From the NCBI RefSeq assembly GCF_000011365.1, contig NC_004463.1, positions 62,001 through 126,000 on the forward strand: a DNA stretch of 64,000 bases, in the 5' to 3' direction. A program made the position numbers and the translations under genes. This document shows, piece after piece, positions 8,613 through 16,510 of this stretch (position 1 is its first letter; every line of letters begins with the position of its first letter). The DNA is from Bradyrhizobium diazoefficiens USDA 110 (lineage in GTDB: Bacteria; Pseudomonadota; Alphaproteobacteria; Rhizobiales; Xanthobacteraceae). The notes beneath the pieces are model-generated. The model ran no database searches. It saw only the letters and a program-made list of their open reading frames with translations, and was not told the DNA's origin.

Positions 8613-8776
8613 TCATGCACAACCACCCTAGCGGCGATCCCTCGCCCTCGCAGGCCGACATCCAGATGACGAAAGCGATCATCGACATCGCCAGGCCGCT
8701 CGGCATCGCCGTGCACGACCACATCATCGTCGGCAAGAACGGGCATTCCAGCTTGAAGGGGATGAAGCTGATCTAA
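8613..8776 (+). pseudogene. radC: radC 3' remnant, copy 1
   Basis: The in-frame translation [36 protein letters not shown] and SSLKGMKLI followed by TAA is the C-terminal third of RadC (JAB/MPN fold; HNHPSGD is its metal motif). The rest of the gene is missing; upstream sequence to 8366 is not RadC. It marks the right edge of the defence island. Confidence 0.85.
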
Positions 8777-8896
8777 CGACGTCGGCTCTTGGGGCTAAAG
8801 CGGACCTTACCGCGAACTTCGCAAAACGACGCGACTGACCCAAAGGCGACATTCAACGCCTGGAGTGATTTCCAGCTTCTGTCTGATCTTCGGATG

Positions 8897-9925
8897 CTAG
8901 CCGGGGAAGTCGCGGAACTCCTTGACGAGATTAAACGGAATTTTCCACCCGGCGCCTCCCCCGCGCATCAGCATCTTGATGTCTTCCGCCCTGTTTTCTT
9001 TTCCGGTTTTCGGATCGGTCTCCAGCGTGTGGCCTTGGCTGTCCCAAGGTTTGCTCGCGCTCTTCGAGTAGTAGCCGAGAAAATGGCCGGATTCATGGGC
9101 AGACGTGTTAGGCCCGCGTTGCGAGCTGATGAAGGCAAGGTCCAGCGATCGAGCAAATGAGCCATTGGCGGGGCCGCCATTGGACCAAACCTTATCGACG
9201 CAAAAAATGGTTAGATGGGCGCCCTGAACTTTGTGTTTGACGAAGAAGCCCTTCAGTTTTTCGACGTCGATCACATCGGGAAAGGTCGCTAGGCTCGCAT
9301 CCTTCATGCCGGTCGCAGTGGCGAGGTCCTGTTTGACGGCAGCCTGCGAGTCGTCGATGACCAGCCAGTCGCTTGGCACCCGCTCGAAGCGGATGTTGGC
9401 CTGCGGCCTCCATATATTGTTCATCGTCAGCAATTCATCTTGCTCGTTGCAAGGCTTCTTGGCGTGAAACGCCGGAGCGCCGCCACTCCCCGGAACCATG
9501 ACGTTACGGAACGCCACCTTGATCTTGATTTCCGGCAGCACGACGACATGGAGCTTGGCTTCGATCTTCCGGCCGGCCGACCGGGCCACCACCTCCAGGC
9601 CGGGAAAGCCAATCGGCTTAATCCGGCCATTGATTTCGAAAAACCGTGCATCGCCATTGAAGGTGGTGGGAAGTGACGCCGCCCTGAGCTGCGGATCGAT
9701 ATCGGGTTCGGAGAAGGTGTCTCTGGCTTGCATTACGCGTCTAAGGGTATCGGCGCCATCGATCTCCTTGATCCCGAGGGCATGGGGGTTAGGATCGACT
9801 TTGAGCTTTCTTCCGGGATCGATCAGCGCCACGATGTTGGAGCCGCCGAACGGCACCACCATGCCCGGCGGGCTGCGGCGCTCATCGATGCCGGAGCGGC
9901 GGAAAACCTCTTGAAAAGCGGCCAT
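8897..9925 (-). CDS. Zincin-like metallopeptidase, hypothetical
   Basis: This 342-residue protein carries HESGHFLGYY at about residues 284-293, matching the HExxHxxG zinc motif of metzincin-like peptidases, and a possible Met-turn in IKMLMRGGGAGW. The third metal ligand at the usual position is not a histidine, so a downstream His or Asp must serve or the enzyme is inactive. The N-terminal 180 residues contain beta-rich segments (KIEAKLHVVVLPEIKIKVAF) of unknown type. No signal peptide is apparent. I chose ATG 9925 over 9958 because AGGAGA lies nine bases upstream. It sits between the two radC remnants. Confidence 0.6.
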   Translation of the reverse strand: MAAFQEVFRRSGIDERRSPPGMVVPFGGSNIVALIDPGRKLKVDPNPHALGIKEIDGADTLRRVMQARDTFSEPDIDPQLRAASLPTTFNGDARFFEINGRIKPIGFPGLEVVARSAGRKIEAKLHVVVLPEIKIKVAFRNVMVPGSGGAPAFHAKKPCNEQDELLTMNNIWRPQANIRFERVPSDWLVIDDSQAAVKQDLATATGMKDASLATFPDVIDVEKLKGFFVKHKVQGAHLTIFCVDKVWSNGGPANGSFARSLDLAFISSQRGPNTSAHESGHFLGYYSKSASKPWDSQGHTLETDPKTGKENRAEDIKMLMRGGGAGWKIPFNLVKEFRDFPG

Positions 9926-9941
9926 GTCTGGTTCTCCTGTC

Positions 9942-10061
9942 TTAGTTCGGTCCGTCAACGCGAAATTTTGCGCGCGGAATGAGAGCCTCCTTCGGCGGCG
10001 GGAACACCATCTGGCCGGCCCCCGCGGCGAGATGCAGAAAATTTCGGCGGCGAAGTTTCAT
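9942..10061 (-). pseudogene. Remnant of a Bug/TctC binding-protein leader
   Basis: The 39-codon frame starts MKLRRRNFLHLAAGAGQ, the twin-arginine leader found on many TctC-type binding proteins of this group, and then loses similarity and stops 17 bases before the metallopeptidase start. The upstream sequence (YCRPCPIVAEGLP in the same strand) also matches the usual leader of such genes. It looks like the 5' end of a Bug cassette truncated by rearrangement. It may now supply transcription to the peptidase gene. Confidence 0.55.
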
Positions 10062-10484
10062 GGCAGTCCCTCCGCAACAATTGGGCACGGACGGCAGTAG
10101 GCGTAGCCTACTCCGCTTTGCGGAGAACGCGGAAGGCCAATCAATGTCCGCTTCTGGCCCATCAGAGAAGTGGCGGAACGCCTCATTGAGGTCCGTTCAA
10201 TCAAGCGCCTCGTCGGCCGCGCTCCACGGCCAGAACGAAAGCCGTTCCGAGCGATCCGGCGAATGCGCGCGGTGTCAGGCCGGGTATGTGAATGACCGAG
10301 GCCACGGCCGACGGCCCGGACTTCCGGCACCACGCACTTTCCTTCATCCGCCTTGAATGGTCGTAGATCTTGCCGGTAACGATGGGGCGGGCTTGAAAAA
10401 CGCTCTCAGCGGCGGCAATCTCGGCTTGATTGAGGCCTCGATCTGGAGAATCTCGGCTTATGCCGATCGATGCGAGGATCGACG
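10062..10484. other. Intergenic stretch with decayed repeat sequence
   Basis: No convincing gene lies here. It holds a cgcttctggccca element (near 10148-10163) that recurs elsewhere in the window (22817-22846), and decayed sequence related to the Bug leader. The last 40 bases lead into the channel fusion gene. Confidence 0.5.
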
Positions 10485-12734
10485 ATGAAGCAGCGGCTTA
10501 TAATGTGGCTTGCCGTTGTTGCGGGCGTCGCCCTGGTGCTCGCCGTCGCCTGGGCCGCCATCCTGTGGACTCGCCCGGAGCCTATTCGCATCGCCTTCGC
10601 CAATTCGCTCTCTGGACCGTCGGCCCCGGCCGGGACGGAAAGCCTGGTCGCGACGCAGCTTGCAATCGACGAGGTGAACGCCAAGGGTGGCGTCAACGGA
10701 CGGCTAATTGAACTCGTTCTGTTCGACGACGCAAGCGATCCAGCCGTGGCGCGCGCGAACGCGCAGGCGATCGCCGACAGCCCATGCGTCGCTGTGCTCG
10801 GCCATTATCTCAGCTCCGCTTCGCTCGCGGCCGCGCCGGTATATAAGGATGCGCGGATTCCGGCGCTCACGGGAAGCGCGGCTGCCGACGATCTGACATC
10901 CACCAATGATTACTATTTTCGTGCGTTGGCGCCGGTCTCCGCGCAGGCGCGCTCGATCGCGGAACATCTGCGCGCCGTGATGAAGGAGCCAAAAGTCCGT
11001 CTTGTTCACACGCGCGATTCCTACGGCAAGAATTTTGAGCATGGATTTGCCGCGGCCTATCCGGCGGAGCAGTTGCACGTGTTCGGACTGGACGTCGCAG
11101 CCGGTCAGATCGGATCGATGGATGGGACGCTAGCCGCTGCCGCGCAGGAGCCCGGACCCGGCGTTATCGTCGTCGGCGCGGCACCCGATTTTAGCCCAGA
11201 CATCGTCAAGGCGCTGCGCCGCCACGGCATCAAGGGAACGATCATCGCATCCCAAGGCGCGGCCCGCGAAAGCTATTTGCAGAATTTCGCCAACGAGCCC
11301 GAGGAAAAATCGCATCCGGGTTTCTTCAGCGAGAATCTGTATGCCGCTTCATCGCTGATGTTCGACAGCGCAGGCGTGGCGGCGCAGGCCTTTGCCGTCG
11401 ACTACAAGGCGAAAGCCGCTACCTCGCCAAGCTGGGTTGCCGGCGGCGCGTATGACGCCGCGCGCCTGATGATCGATGCGCTGAAACGAGCTGCCGTACA
11501 TCACCGGTTTATGGGGCAGGGGATTCAGAAACGATCCGACAGCAAGGTTGCGGATCGCGACCGGGTGCGCGCCGCACTGGCCGCGATCGACAGTCCGAAA
11601 TCGGCGGTCGTCGGGCTGACGGGGCGGCTCTATTTCAACGCGAACCGCGACATTCCGCGCCCGATCCGAATGGGTTTCTTCCATTACGGTCGGTTCGTCA
11701 CGGCGCCGCAGCAACTCGTGCGCATCGATCAGCCTGATGGAATCGATCTCGCCGCGGAACAGGAGAAGGGCCATGTCATCGCGTTCGAGGATCGGCGCTA
11801 CTGGATTCAGCGCGTCGTCTATACCGGCATCGACATCATTCGCGTCAGCCGGATCGACGTGAAGCAAAATTCGTTCAACGTCGACTTCTATCTCTGGATG
11901 CGATTCGCTGGCGACGATGAGGCGCAGACGCACGTCGAATTCCCGGCATTGCTGGATCGCGGGGCGTTCGATCCAGCTCGGCCGATTCAGGCTGGACACG
12001 AAGACGGCCTGAGTTACCGGCTCTATCGCATCAACGGCGATTTCAAGGCCCATTTCGATCTCCATGATTATCCATTCGACACGCAGCAATTGCATCTACT
12101 TTTTCAGAACACGGAACAGCGGCGGGAGCTCATCACCTATGTCATCGATCGGTTCGGCTTGCGCCTCGCCGACGACGGAAGCTCGCGGGCCGAGGACGGG
12201 GCCTATTCCGGGCTTCCGCTCTGGCGATTTCTCGGGCTGAACTATTTCGTCGAATCCCTGTCCAGCGGATCGACGCTCGGAAAGGCGCCTTTGTTTGGTG
12301 CCGAGGCAAGGACGGAATTCGCAGGCTTCGATGCGGCCATCATGCTGCGCCGCAGCTCCGCCATCTACATGCTGAAGAACCTACTGCCGCTGTTTCTGCT
12401 CGTGCTCGTCGTATTCGCCACGCTGTTCTTTCCCGAAACCATGTTTCGTGAACGCGTGACGATCCCAGTGACCTCGATCCTGGCGAGCGCGGTGCTGCTC
12501 GTAGCGGTGAACAGTCAGATCGGCGATGTCGGATACACGGTGGTGGTCGAAGAGATGTTCTACATCTTCTTCGTACTATGCCTGATGGCGATGTTGGCGG
12601 GCTACAGACATGAAAAACTTCGGGACGCGGGCCGAAAGCGCGTCGCTGTTGTTTCGGATCACGTAGCACAGATCATTTATGCCGGGACGGTGCTCGCTAT
12701 CATCGTCGTGCTCTACCGGCGTTATGCCGTGTGA
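10485..12734 (+). CDS. Periplasmic binding protein fused to a pentameric ligand-gated ion channel
   Basis: This 749-residue membrane protein joins two receptor types. After an N-terminal membrane helix (about 5-27), residues 33-385 form a type-1 periplasmic binding domain of the Leu/Ile/Val class: RIAFANSLSGP, AIDEVNAKGGVNGR and VGLTGRLYFNANRD. Residues about 420-600 are a beta-sandwich of the Cys-loop superfamily with HDYPFDTQQL near 527 in place of the Cys-loop. Four channel helices follow: about 626-648 (LLPLFLLVLVVF), 659-683 (the pore helix TIPVTSILASAVLLVAV), 691-709 and 730-746. Ligand capture by the first domain could gate the pore. ATG 10485 has GAGGA eight bases upstream. It stands alone, with no ABC partner genes. 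Confidence 0.85.
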   Translation: MKQRLIMWLAVVAGVALVLAVAWAAILWTRPEPIRIAFANSLSGPSAPAGTESLVATQLAIDEVNAKGGVNGRLIELVLFDDASDPAVARANAQAIADSPCVAVLGHYLSSASLAAAPVYKDARIPALTGSAAADDLTSTNDYYFRALAPVSAQARSIAEHLRAVMKEPKVRLVHTRDSYGKNFEHGFAAAYPAEQLHVFGLDVAAGQIGSMDGTLAAAAQEPGPGVIVVGAAPDFSPDIVKALRRHGIKGTIIASQGAARESYLQNFANEPEEKSHPGFFSENLYAASSLMFDSAGVAAQAFAVDYKAKAATSPSWVAGGAYDAARLMIDALKRAAVHHRFMGQGIQKRSDSKVADRDRVRAALAAIDSPKSAVVGLTGRLYFNANRDIPRPIRMGFFHYGRFVTAPQQLVRIDQPDGIDLAAEQEKGHVIAFEDRRYWIQRVVYTGIDIIRVSRIDVKQNSFNVDFYLWMRFAGDDEAQTHVEFPALLDRGAFDPARPIQAGHEDGLSYRLYRINGDFKAHFDLHDYPFDTQQLHLLFQNTEQRRELITYVIDRFGLRLADDGSSRAEDGAYSGLPLWRFLGLNYFVESLSSGSTLGKAPLFGAEARTEFAGFDAAIMLRRSSAIYMLKNLLPLFLLVLVVFATLFFPETMFRERVTIPVTSILASAVLLVAVNSQIGDVGYTVVVEEMFYIFFVLCLMAMLAGYRHEKLRDAGRKRVAVVSDHVAQIIYAGTVLAIIVVLYRRYAV

Positions 12735-12766
12735 GGCAGGCGTGGATACCTCGCCGGCCCGCCACA

Positions 12767-12853
12767 CATCGCCAGGTCGCTCGGCATCGCCGTGCACGAC
12801 CACATCACCGTCGGCAGAAGTGGCCACGCCAGCTTGCGCGGGATGCGGTTGAT
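12767..12853 (+). pseudogene. radC: radC 3' remnant, copy 2 (diverged)
   Basis: The translation [19 protein letters not shown] then HASLRGMRLI matches the last 29 residues of RadC. It aligns without gaps to copy 1 at 8686-8772 but differs at roughly one base in six, mainly in the second half, and has lost the stop codon. It is therefore an independent radC remnant and not a recent duplicate. Confidence 0.8.
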
Positions 12854-12947
12854 CCAGGGCTCCAAATCGTGGCGGCGGATTGAGAGGAAGTCCCGCCTAT
12901 CTTATCAGTGCCTGCCGCTGAATCGGCCGCATGGCTCTCAGGCCATC

Positions 12948-13811
12948 TCACCGAACCAGTTGCCACCCTTTCGGCGTCCAGCGCAGCAGCGCGGCGGAAA
13001 GCGGCTTCGGCGCGCGCGCCATGACGTTCCTGGCGAGCGTCCGCAGCGCGTCGAGCGCGGCGCCGCTGTCTTCGCTTGCATAGAGCACGAGATCGGCCGA
13101 CGGCGCCGCCACGATCAGGACGCCACCCTGGGCCTGCGCGAGCGGCGCCCAGCTGTCGATCAGCGCAAGCCGGCTGGTCTGATAGTAGTCTCCCTTCAGC
13201 GTGCCGAATTGTCCTGATGGGACCGCCTTTGCGGCGGTCGCGAGCGGCTTCATGCTGCTGCGCAGATTGGCGATGGCGATGTCGAAGACCTGGTCCGGCT
13301 TCAGGCCGAGCGCAGCACGATCCTTGTCATTGAACACCCGTATCGTCCGCGGCGAATCCAGCACCGGGACGATCACCAGCCCCTCTGCCAGGGGCCGCGT
13401 CAGGGCCGGACCGCGCGCATCGACCTCCCGAAGCGCCTGCCGCATGTAATCGGCCGAGCGCACGACCACGCGCAGCGCTGCTCTGGTGGGAGGATCATTC
13501 CGATTGCTTGTCGTTGCCACGACGCCGCTGACATAGGTGCCGATCTCCTTGCTGCAGGCGCCCGTGTTGGTCTTGCAGAAGGCGTAGATGCGATCGAGGT
13601 TGGCTTGCAGAGGGCCGATCGAAAGCGTCAGCGGCCCCTTGATCACGACAGGGGTGTCACGAATCTCGGCGCGGATGCGCTCGGCCACGAAAGCCGTAAA
13701 CGCGGGTTCGTCGGCTGGAATCTGTTGCGCGCGGGCGGACCCGGCTCCGACGAGATCGCCCGCTGCGATGACGGCGATCAGAAGCCGGCACATGCGAGAT
13801 CGGATAGTCAT
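12948..13811 (-). CDS. Exported DUF1444 (YtpQ-like) protein
   Basis: This 287-residue protein has a signal peptide (MTIRSRMCRLLIAVIAAG, cleavage after SARAQ). The body matches the DUF1444 pattern: ANLDRIYAF, VIVPVLDSPRTIRVFND and LGLKPDQVFDIAIANLR. The function of the family is unknown. The start at 13811 removes four extra residues and gives a normal signal peptide. It is convergent with the upstream radC remnant. Confidence 0.65.
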   Translation of the reverse strand: MTIRSRMCRLLIAVIAAGDLVGAGSARAQQIPADEPAFTAFVAERIRAEIRDTPVVIKGPLTLSIGPLQANLDRIYAFCKTNTGACSKEIGTYVSGVVATTSNRNDPPTRAALRVVVRSADYMRQALREVDARGPALTRPLAEGLVIVPVLDSPRTIRVFNDKDRAALGLKPDQVFDIAIANLRSSMKPLATAAKAVPSGQFGTLKGDYYQTSRLALIDSWAPLAQAQGGVLIVAAPSADLVLYASEDSGAALDALRTLARNVMARAPKPLSAALLRWTPKGWQLVR

Positions 13812-13914
13812 GCGATCCACCACCCCGGGATGGCGGCCCGCGGCCGATGCTCACCCCTCCCCGCCAAGTCAACCGCCGGCCGCCGTCAACCCCGCGACGC
13901 CGGCGGCTGAACGA

Positions 13915-14235
13915 TCAATAGCAATATCGGGGATCGACCGGGACGTAGCGGCCGTCGGGGCGCTGCATGTAGCAGCCGCGCTGATAGGCGTAGTAACCGG
14001 AGCGGCGGCGCTCGCCCTCGGAAGCGATCGCGGCGCCCGTTCCGGCACCGACGACGGCCCCGATTGCGGCACCGCGGCCTCCACCGATCGCGCCGCCGAG
14101 GATCGCCCCGCCGACACCGCCGATGATCGCGCCGCCGACGGCGTCCTGGGCCGCCGCCTCATGCACCGGCATTGCCATCGCAACCGTCAGACACGCAGCG
14201 ATCCCAAAACTTCCAATGCGAAGACCTCGAAGCAT
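13915..14235 (-). CDS. Glycine-zipper exported protein
   Basis: This is a 106-residue protein with a signal peptide ending at about EAAAQ, then a long Gly/Ala zipper (GGAIIGGVGGAILGGAIGGG) and a short Tyr/Cys-rich tail. Such proteins are envelope-associated; the zipper can insert or pack in membranes. Its exact job is unknown. It lies between two other small minus-strand genes. Confidence 0.8.
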   Translation of the reverse strand: MLRGLRIGSFGIAACLTVAMAMPVHEAAAQDAVGGAIIGGVGGAILGGAIGGGRGAAIGAVVGAGTGAAIASEGERRRSGYYAYQRGCYMQRPDGRYVPVDPRYCY

Positions 14236-14400
14236 GCTCGACCTCCCCTGTGGTGAGCTGTGTCATAGCGCCGGAAGCGGATTCGGGCCAGAAAAATAGC
14301 CAGCGCCGCCACCTGGACGCGCCGTGATGGCGCCGGGGGGCTCTGCGAGGCGGCAGCTCAGACCGTGCCGGGTGCGGTGCACATGCCGGCCATCTCCGTG

Positions 14401-14775
14401 TCAGGGCTCGATCCAGCGCTGCACGGCCTCGGCGGTGTCGGCGGGCGTGGTGTTGAAGCAGATCGCCGCATTGGGCGCCAGGCGGTGGACGAGGTTGAGC
14501 ACCTTCTCGAACAGCAGCAGGCGCTGCTTCGGCTCGCGCAGGCCCGCGCCGATCACGATGCAGTCGAAGCTCTCGTCGCGCAACGCCGCCGTCACCGCCG
14601 CTTCCGCAGCCGCGTCGAGATCGATCAGGCAGCTCGTGACCTCGTAACCGAGACCGCGCAGGCGCAGCAGCTGGGTCTCGATATAGTTGCGCACGAGCTC
14701 CGGCGTGAGCTGCGGGAATGTGCTGTAGTCCGCAACCCCGGGTTCGATGCCGATCGCGAGGACGCGCTTGGCCAT
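14401..14775 (-). CDS. Conserved hypothetical cytoplasmic protein
   Basis: The 124-residue protein starts MAKRVLAIGIEPG and alternates strands and helices (VTSCLIDLD, FDCIVIGAGLRE, NAAICFNTTPADT), like a Rossmann-type or response-regulator-like fold. I cannot name a function. I chose ATG 14775 because AGGAGG lies just upstream; a longer frame to 14964 has no such site. Confidence 0.75.
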   Translation of the reverse strand: MAKRVLAIGIEPGVADYSTFPQLTPELVRNYIETQLLRLRGLGYEVTSCLIDLDAAAEAAVTAALRDESFDCIVIGAGLREPKQRLLLFEKVLNLVHRLAPNAAICFNTTPADTAEAVQRWIEP

Positions 14776-14801
14776 GCAAGCCTCCTGAGCAAGCCTCCTG
14801 A
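14776..14801 (-). repeat. Tandem 13-bp repeat carrying two Shine-Dalgarno sites
   Basis: The unit gcaagcctcctga occurs twice in a row directly before the start codon at 14775. On the minus strand each copy gives AGGAGG, so the gene has two stacked ribosome-binding sites, one at normal spacing. Confidence 0.85.
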
Positions 14802-15064
14802 CCGTGTGGGCTGCTAACGGGCGGACGCCCCAGCAGGTTCCAGGATCGCGGTGACCCGCGTTCGCAAGCCACATTCGGCTTGCGACCTCCGAGCGCAGTG
14901 CTGCCGCCGATTTCCCGCTCAGGCTGTAACCCATTTCACACACGCCGGGCCGGCGACCTGTCACATTCTCGCAGATTACGCTGGCGCCACGCCCTGATTA
15001 CGGCGCCCGGCCTACTTTGACATGCACGGAGAGTAGATCGTTCATCCATTTGCGGGAGCGGGAA

Positions 15065-16453
15065 ATGTTGTCATTCGAGAGTTTGAAAGACGAATACGAG
15101 CGCAATTGGGCCAGTCTCGAGGTCAGGCCCTCACGCCTCGCCGAAGCCAATGCGGTCGCACGCAAGGCCCTCAACGGCAAGGCGACCTATCAGCAGATCG
15201 AGCGGTTGACCGGCGTGCCCTGGCATTTTGCCGCGCTCTGCCACTATCGCGAATCCAACTTCGATTTCGACACCTATCTCGGCAACGGCGAAACGATCCA
15301 TCGCGCGACGACCATCGTTCCGAAAGGGCGCGGCCCGTTTGCCACCTTCGTGGACGGCGCCGTGGACGCGTTCAGAATCGAGAATTTCGTTGGCGCTCAC
15401 GACTGGGGTATCGCGCGGATTCTGTACCGGCTCGAGGCGTTCAACGGCTTCGGCTATCACGCCAAGGGCTGCAATTCGCCCTATCTCTATGGCGGCTCGA
15501 CACTGTACGGCCCGCCCGAGGCAAGGGCCGGCAAATTCGTCCGCGATCACGTGTTCGACTCGAACCACGTCGATTCCCAGCTCGGCACCGCGGTGATCCT
15601 GCATGCGATGATGTCGCTCGATTCCTCGATCGCCATCGACGGCAGCACGCAATTCGTGGGCCGCACCGAGCCCGAGGACGACATCGCCTCGACGGTTGTT
15701 CTGATGCAGCAGGCGCTCAACAAGCTCGGCGCCAACCCGCCGCTTGCAGAGGACGGCATCAGCGGACCGAAGACCAAGGCTGCGGTCTCGCAGTTTCAGC
15801 AGCAGAACGGCCTGAGGGATACCGGCCTTCTCGACGGGGCCACGGTCGCTGCCGTCACGCGCGCGACGCAGTCGGGCACCGCCGGGCAGACCGGCGATCT
15901 GTCCCAGGCCCTGAAGCGGCTGGAGGACCTCGCGCAGTTGCTGCGACCGTCAGCCGGCGGCGTAACGCCGGGGACGACGACACCGGGCAACACGCTGCCC
16001 GCCACCAACGACCCGATCAGCCTGTTCGAACGGCTCTTTTCCCTCATCAACAAGACGGCGCCCATGCCAGGACCGGTCACCCCGACCAATCCCGCCCCCG
16101 TCGATCAGCTGAAGCAGGTTGTCGACCTGCTCAGCACCTTGCTCAACAAGGACGGCAAGCCCGTGCTCGGCCAGGTCAACGGCGCGCTCGGCGAGACCAT
16201 CGGCAAGCTGCTCGACGGCAAGAAGACCGCGCTCGGCATCGGCGGCTCGGTGCTCACCGCGCTGCTGTCGTCGGTGACGGCAAGCCCCAATGCGGGCGGC
16301 ATTGCCGGATTGCTCGGAACGATCGTGTCGGCCGTGCCGGGCCTTGGCCAGTTCGCGATGCCGATCTCGCTGGCGCTCACGGCCTGGGGCGTGCTCGGCA
16401 AGCTGGAGAAGTGGGCGCAGGGCACCGCGCCGCCGCCCAAGGCTACGACGTAA
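15065..16453 (+). CDS. Lysozyme-like / peptidoglycan-binding protein
   Basis: This is a 462-residue protein. Residues about 35-175 look like a lysozyme-like domain (LCHYRESNFDFDTYLGN, GYHAKGCNSPYLYGGS), with E in YRESNF as a possible catalytic residue. Residues about 210-265 are a PG_binding_1 domain (MQQALNKLG, DGISGPKTKAAVSQFQQQNG). A Pro/Thr-rich linker follows, and the last 100 residues are hydrophobic (GGIAGLLGTIVSAVPGLGQF). No signal peptide is visible, so export could need a non-Sec route. GGGAGCGGGAA precedes ATG 15065. Confidence 0.7.
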   Translation: MLSFESLKDEYERNWASLEVRPSRLAEANAVARKALNGKATYQQIERLTGVPWHFAALCHYRESNFDFDTYLGNGETIHRATTIVPKGRGPFATFVDGAVDAFRIENFVGAHDWGIARILYRLEAFNGFGYHAKGCNSPYLYGGSTLYGPPEARAGKFVRDHVFDSNHVDSQLGTAVILHAMMSLDSSIAIDGSTQFVGRTEPEDDIASTVVLMQQALNKLGANPPLAEDGISGPKTKAAVSQFQQQNGLRDTGLLDGATVAAVTRATQSGTAGQTGDLSQALKRLEDLAQLLRPSAGGVTPGTTTPGNTLPATNDPISLFERLFSLINKTAPMPGPVTPTNPAPVDQLKQVVDLLSTLLNKDGKPVLGQVNGALGETIGKLLDGKKTALGIGGSVLTALLSSVTASPNAGGIAGLLGTIVSAVPGLGQFAMPISLALTAWGVLGKLEKWAQGTAPPPKATT

Positions 16454-16510
16454 AGCCGACGACGTAGAGCCGACGACCTAACCACAACCGCGCAGCCGTT
16501 TCAGCGCGCC

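Noticed and set aside
10058..10333. 91-codon minus-strand frame
   Set aside because: It reads through the decayed leader and repeat sequence found before many Bug genes and is not a likely protein.
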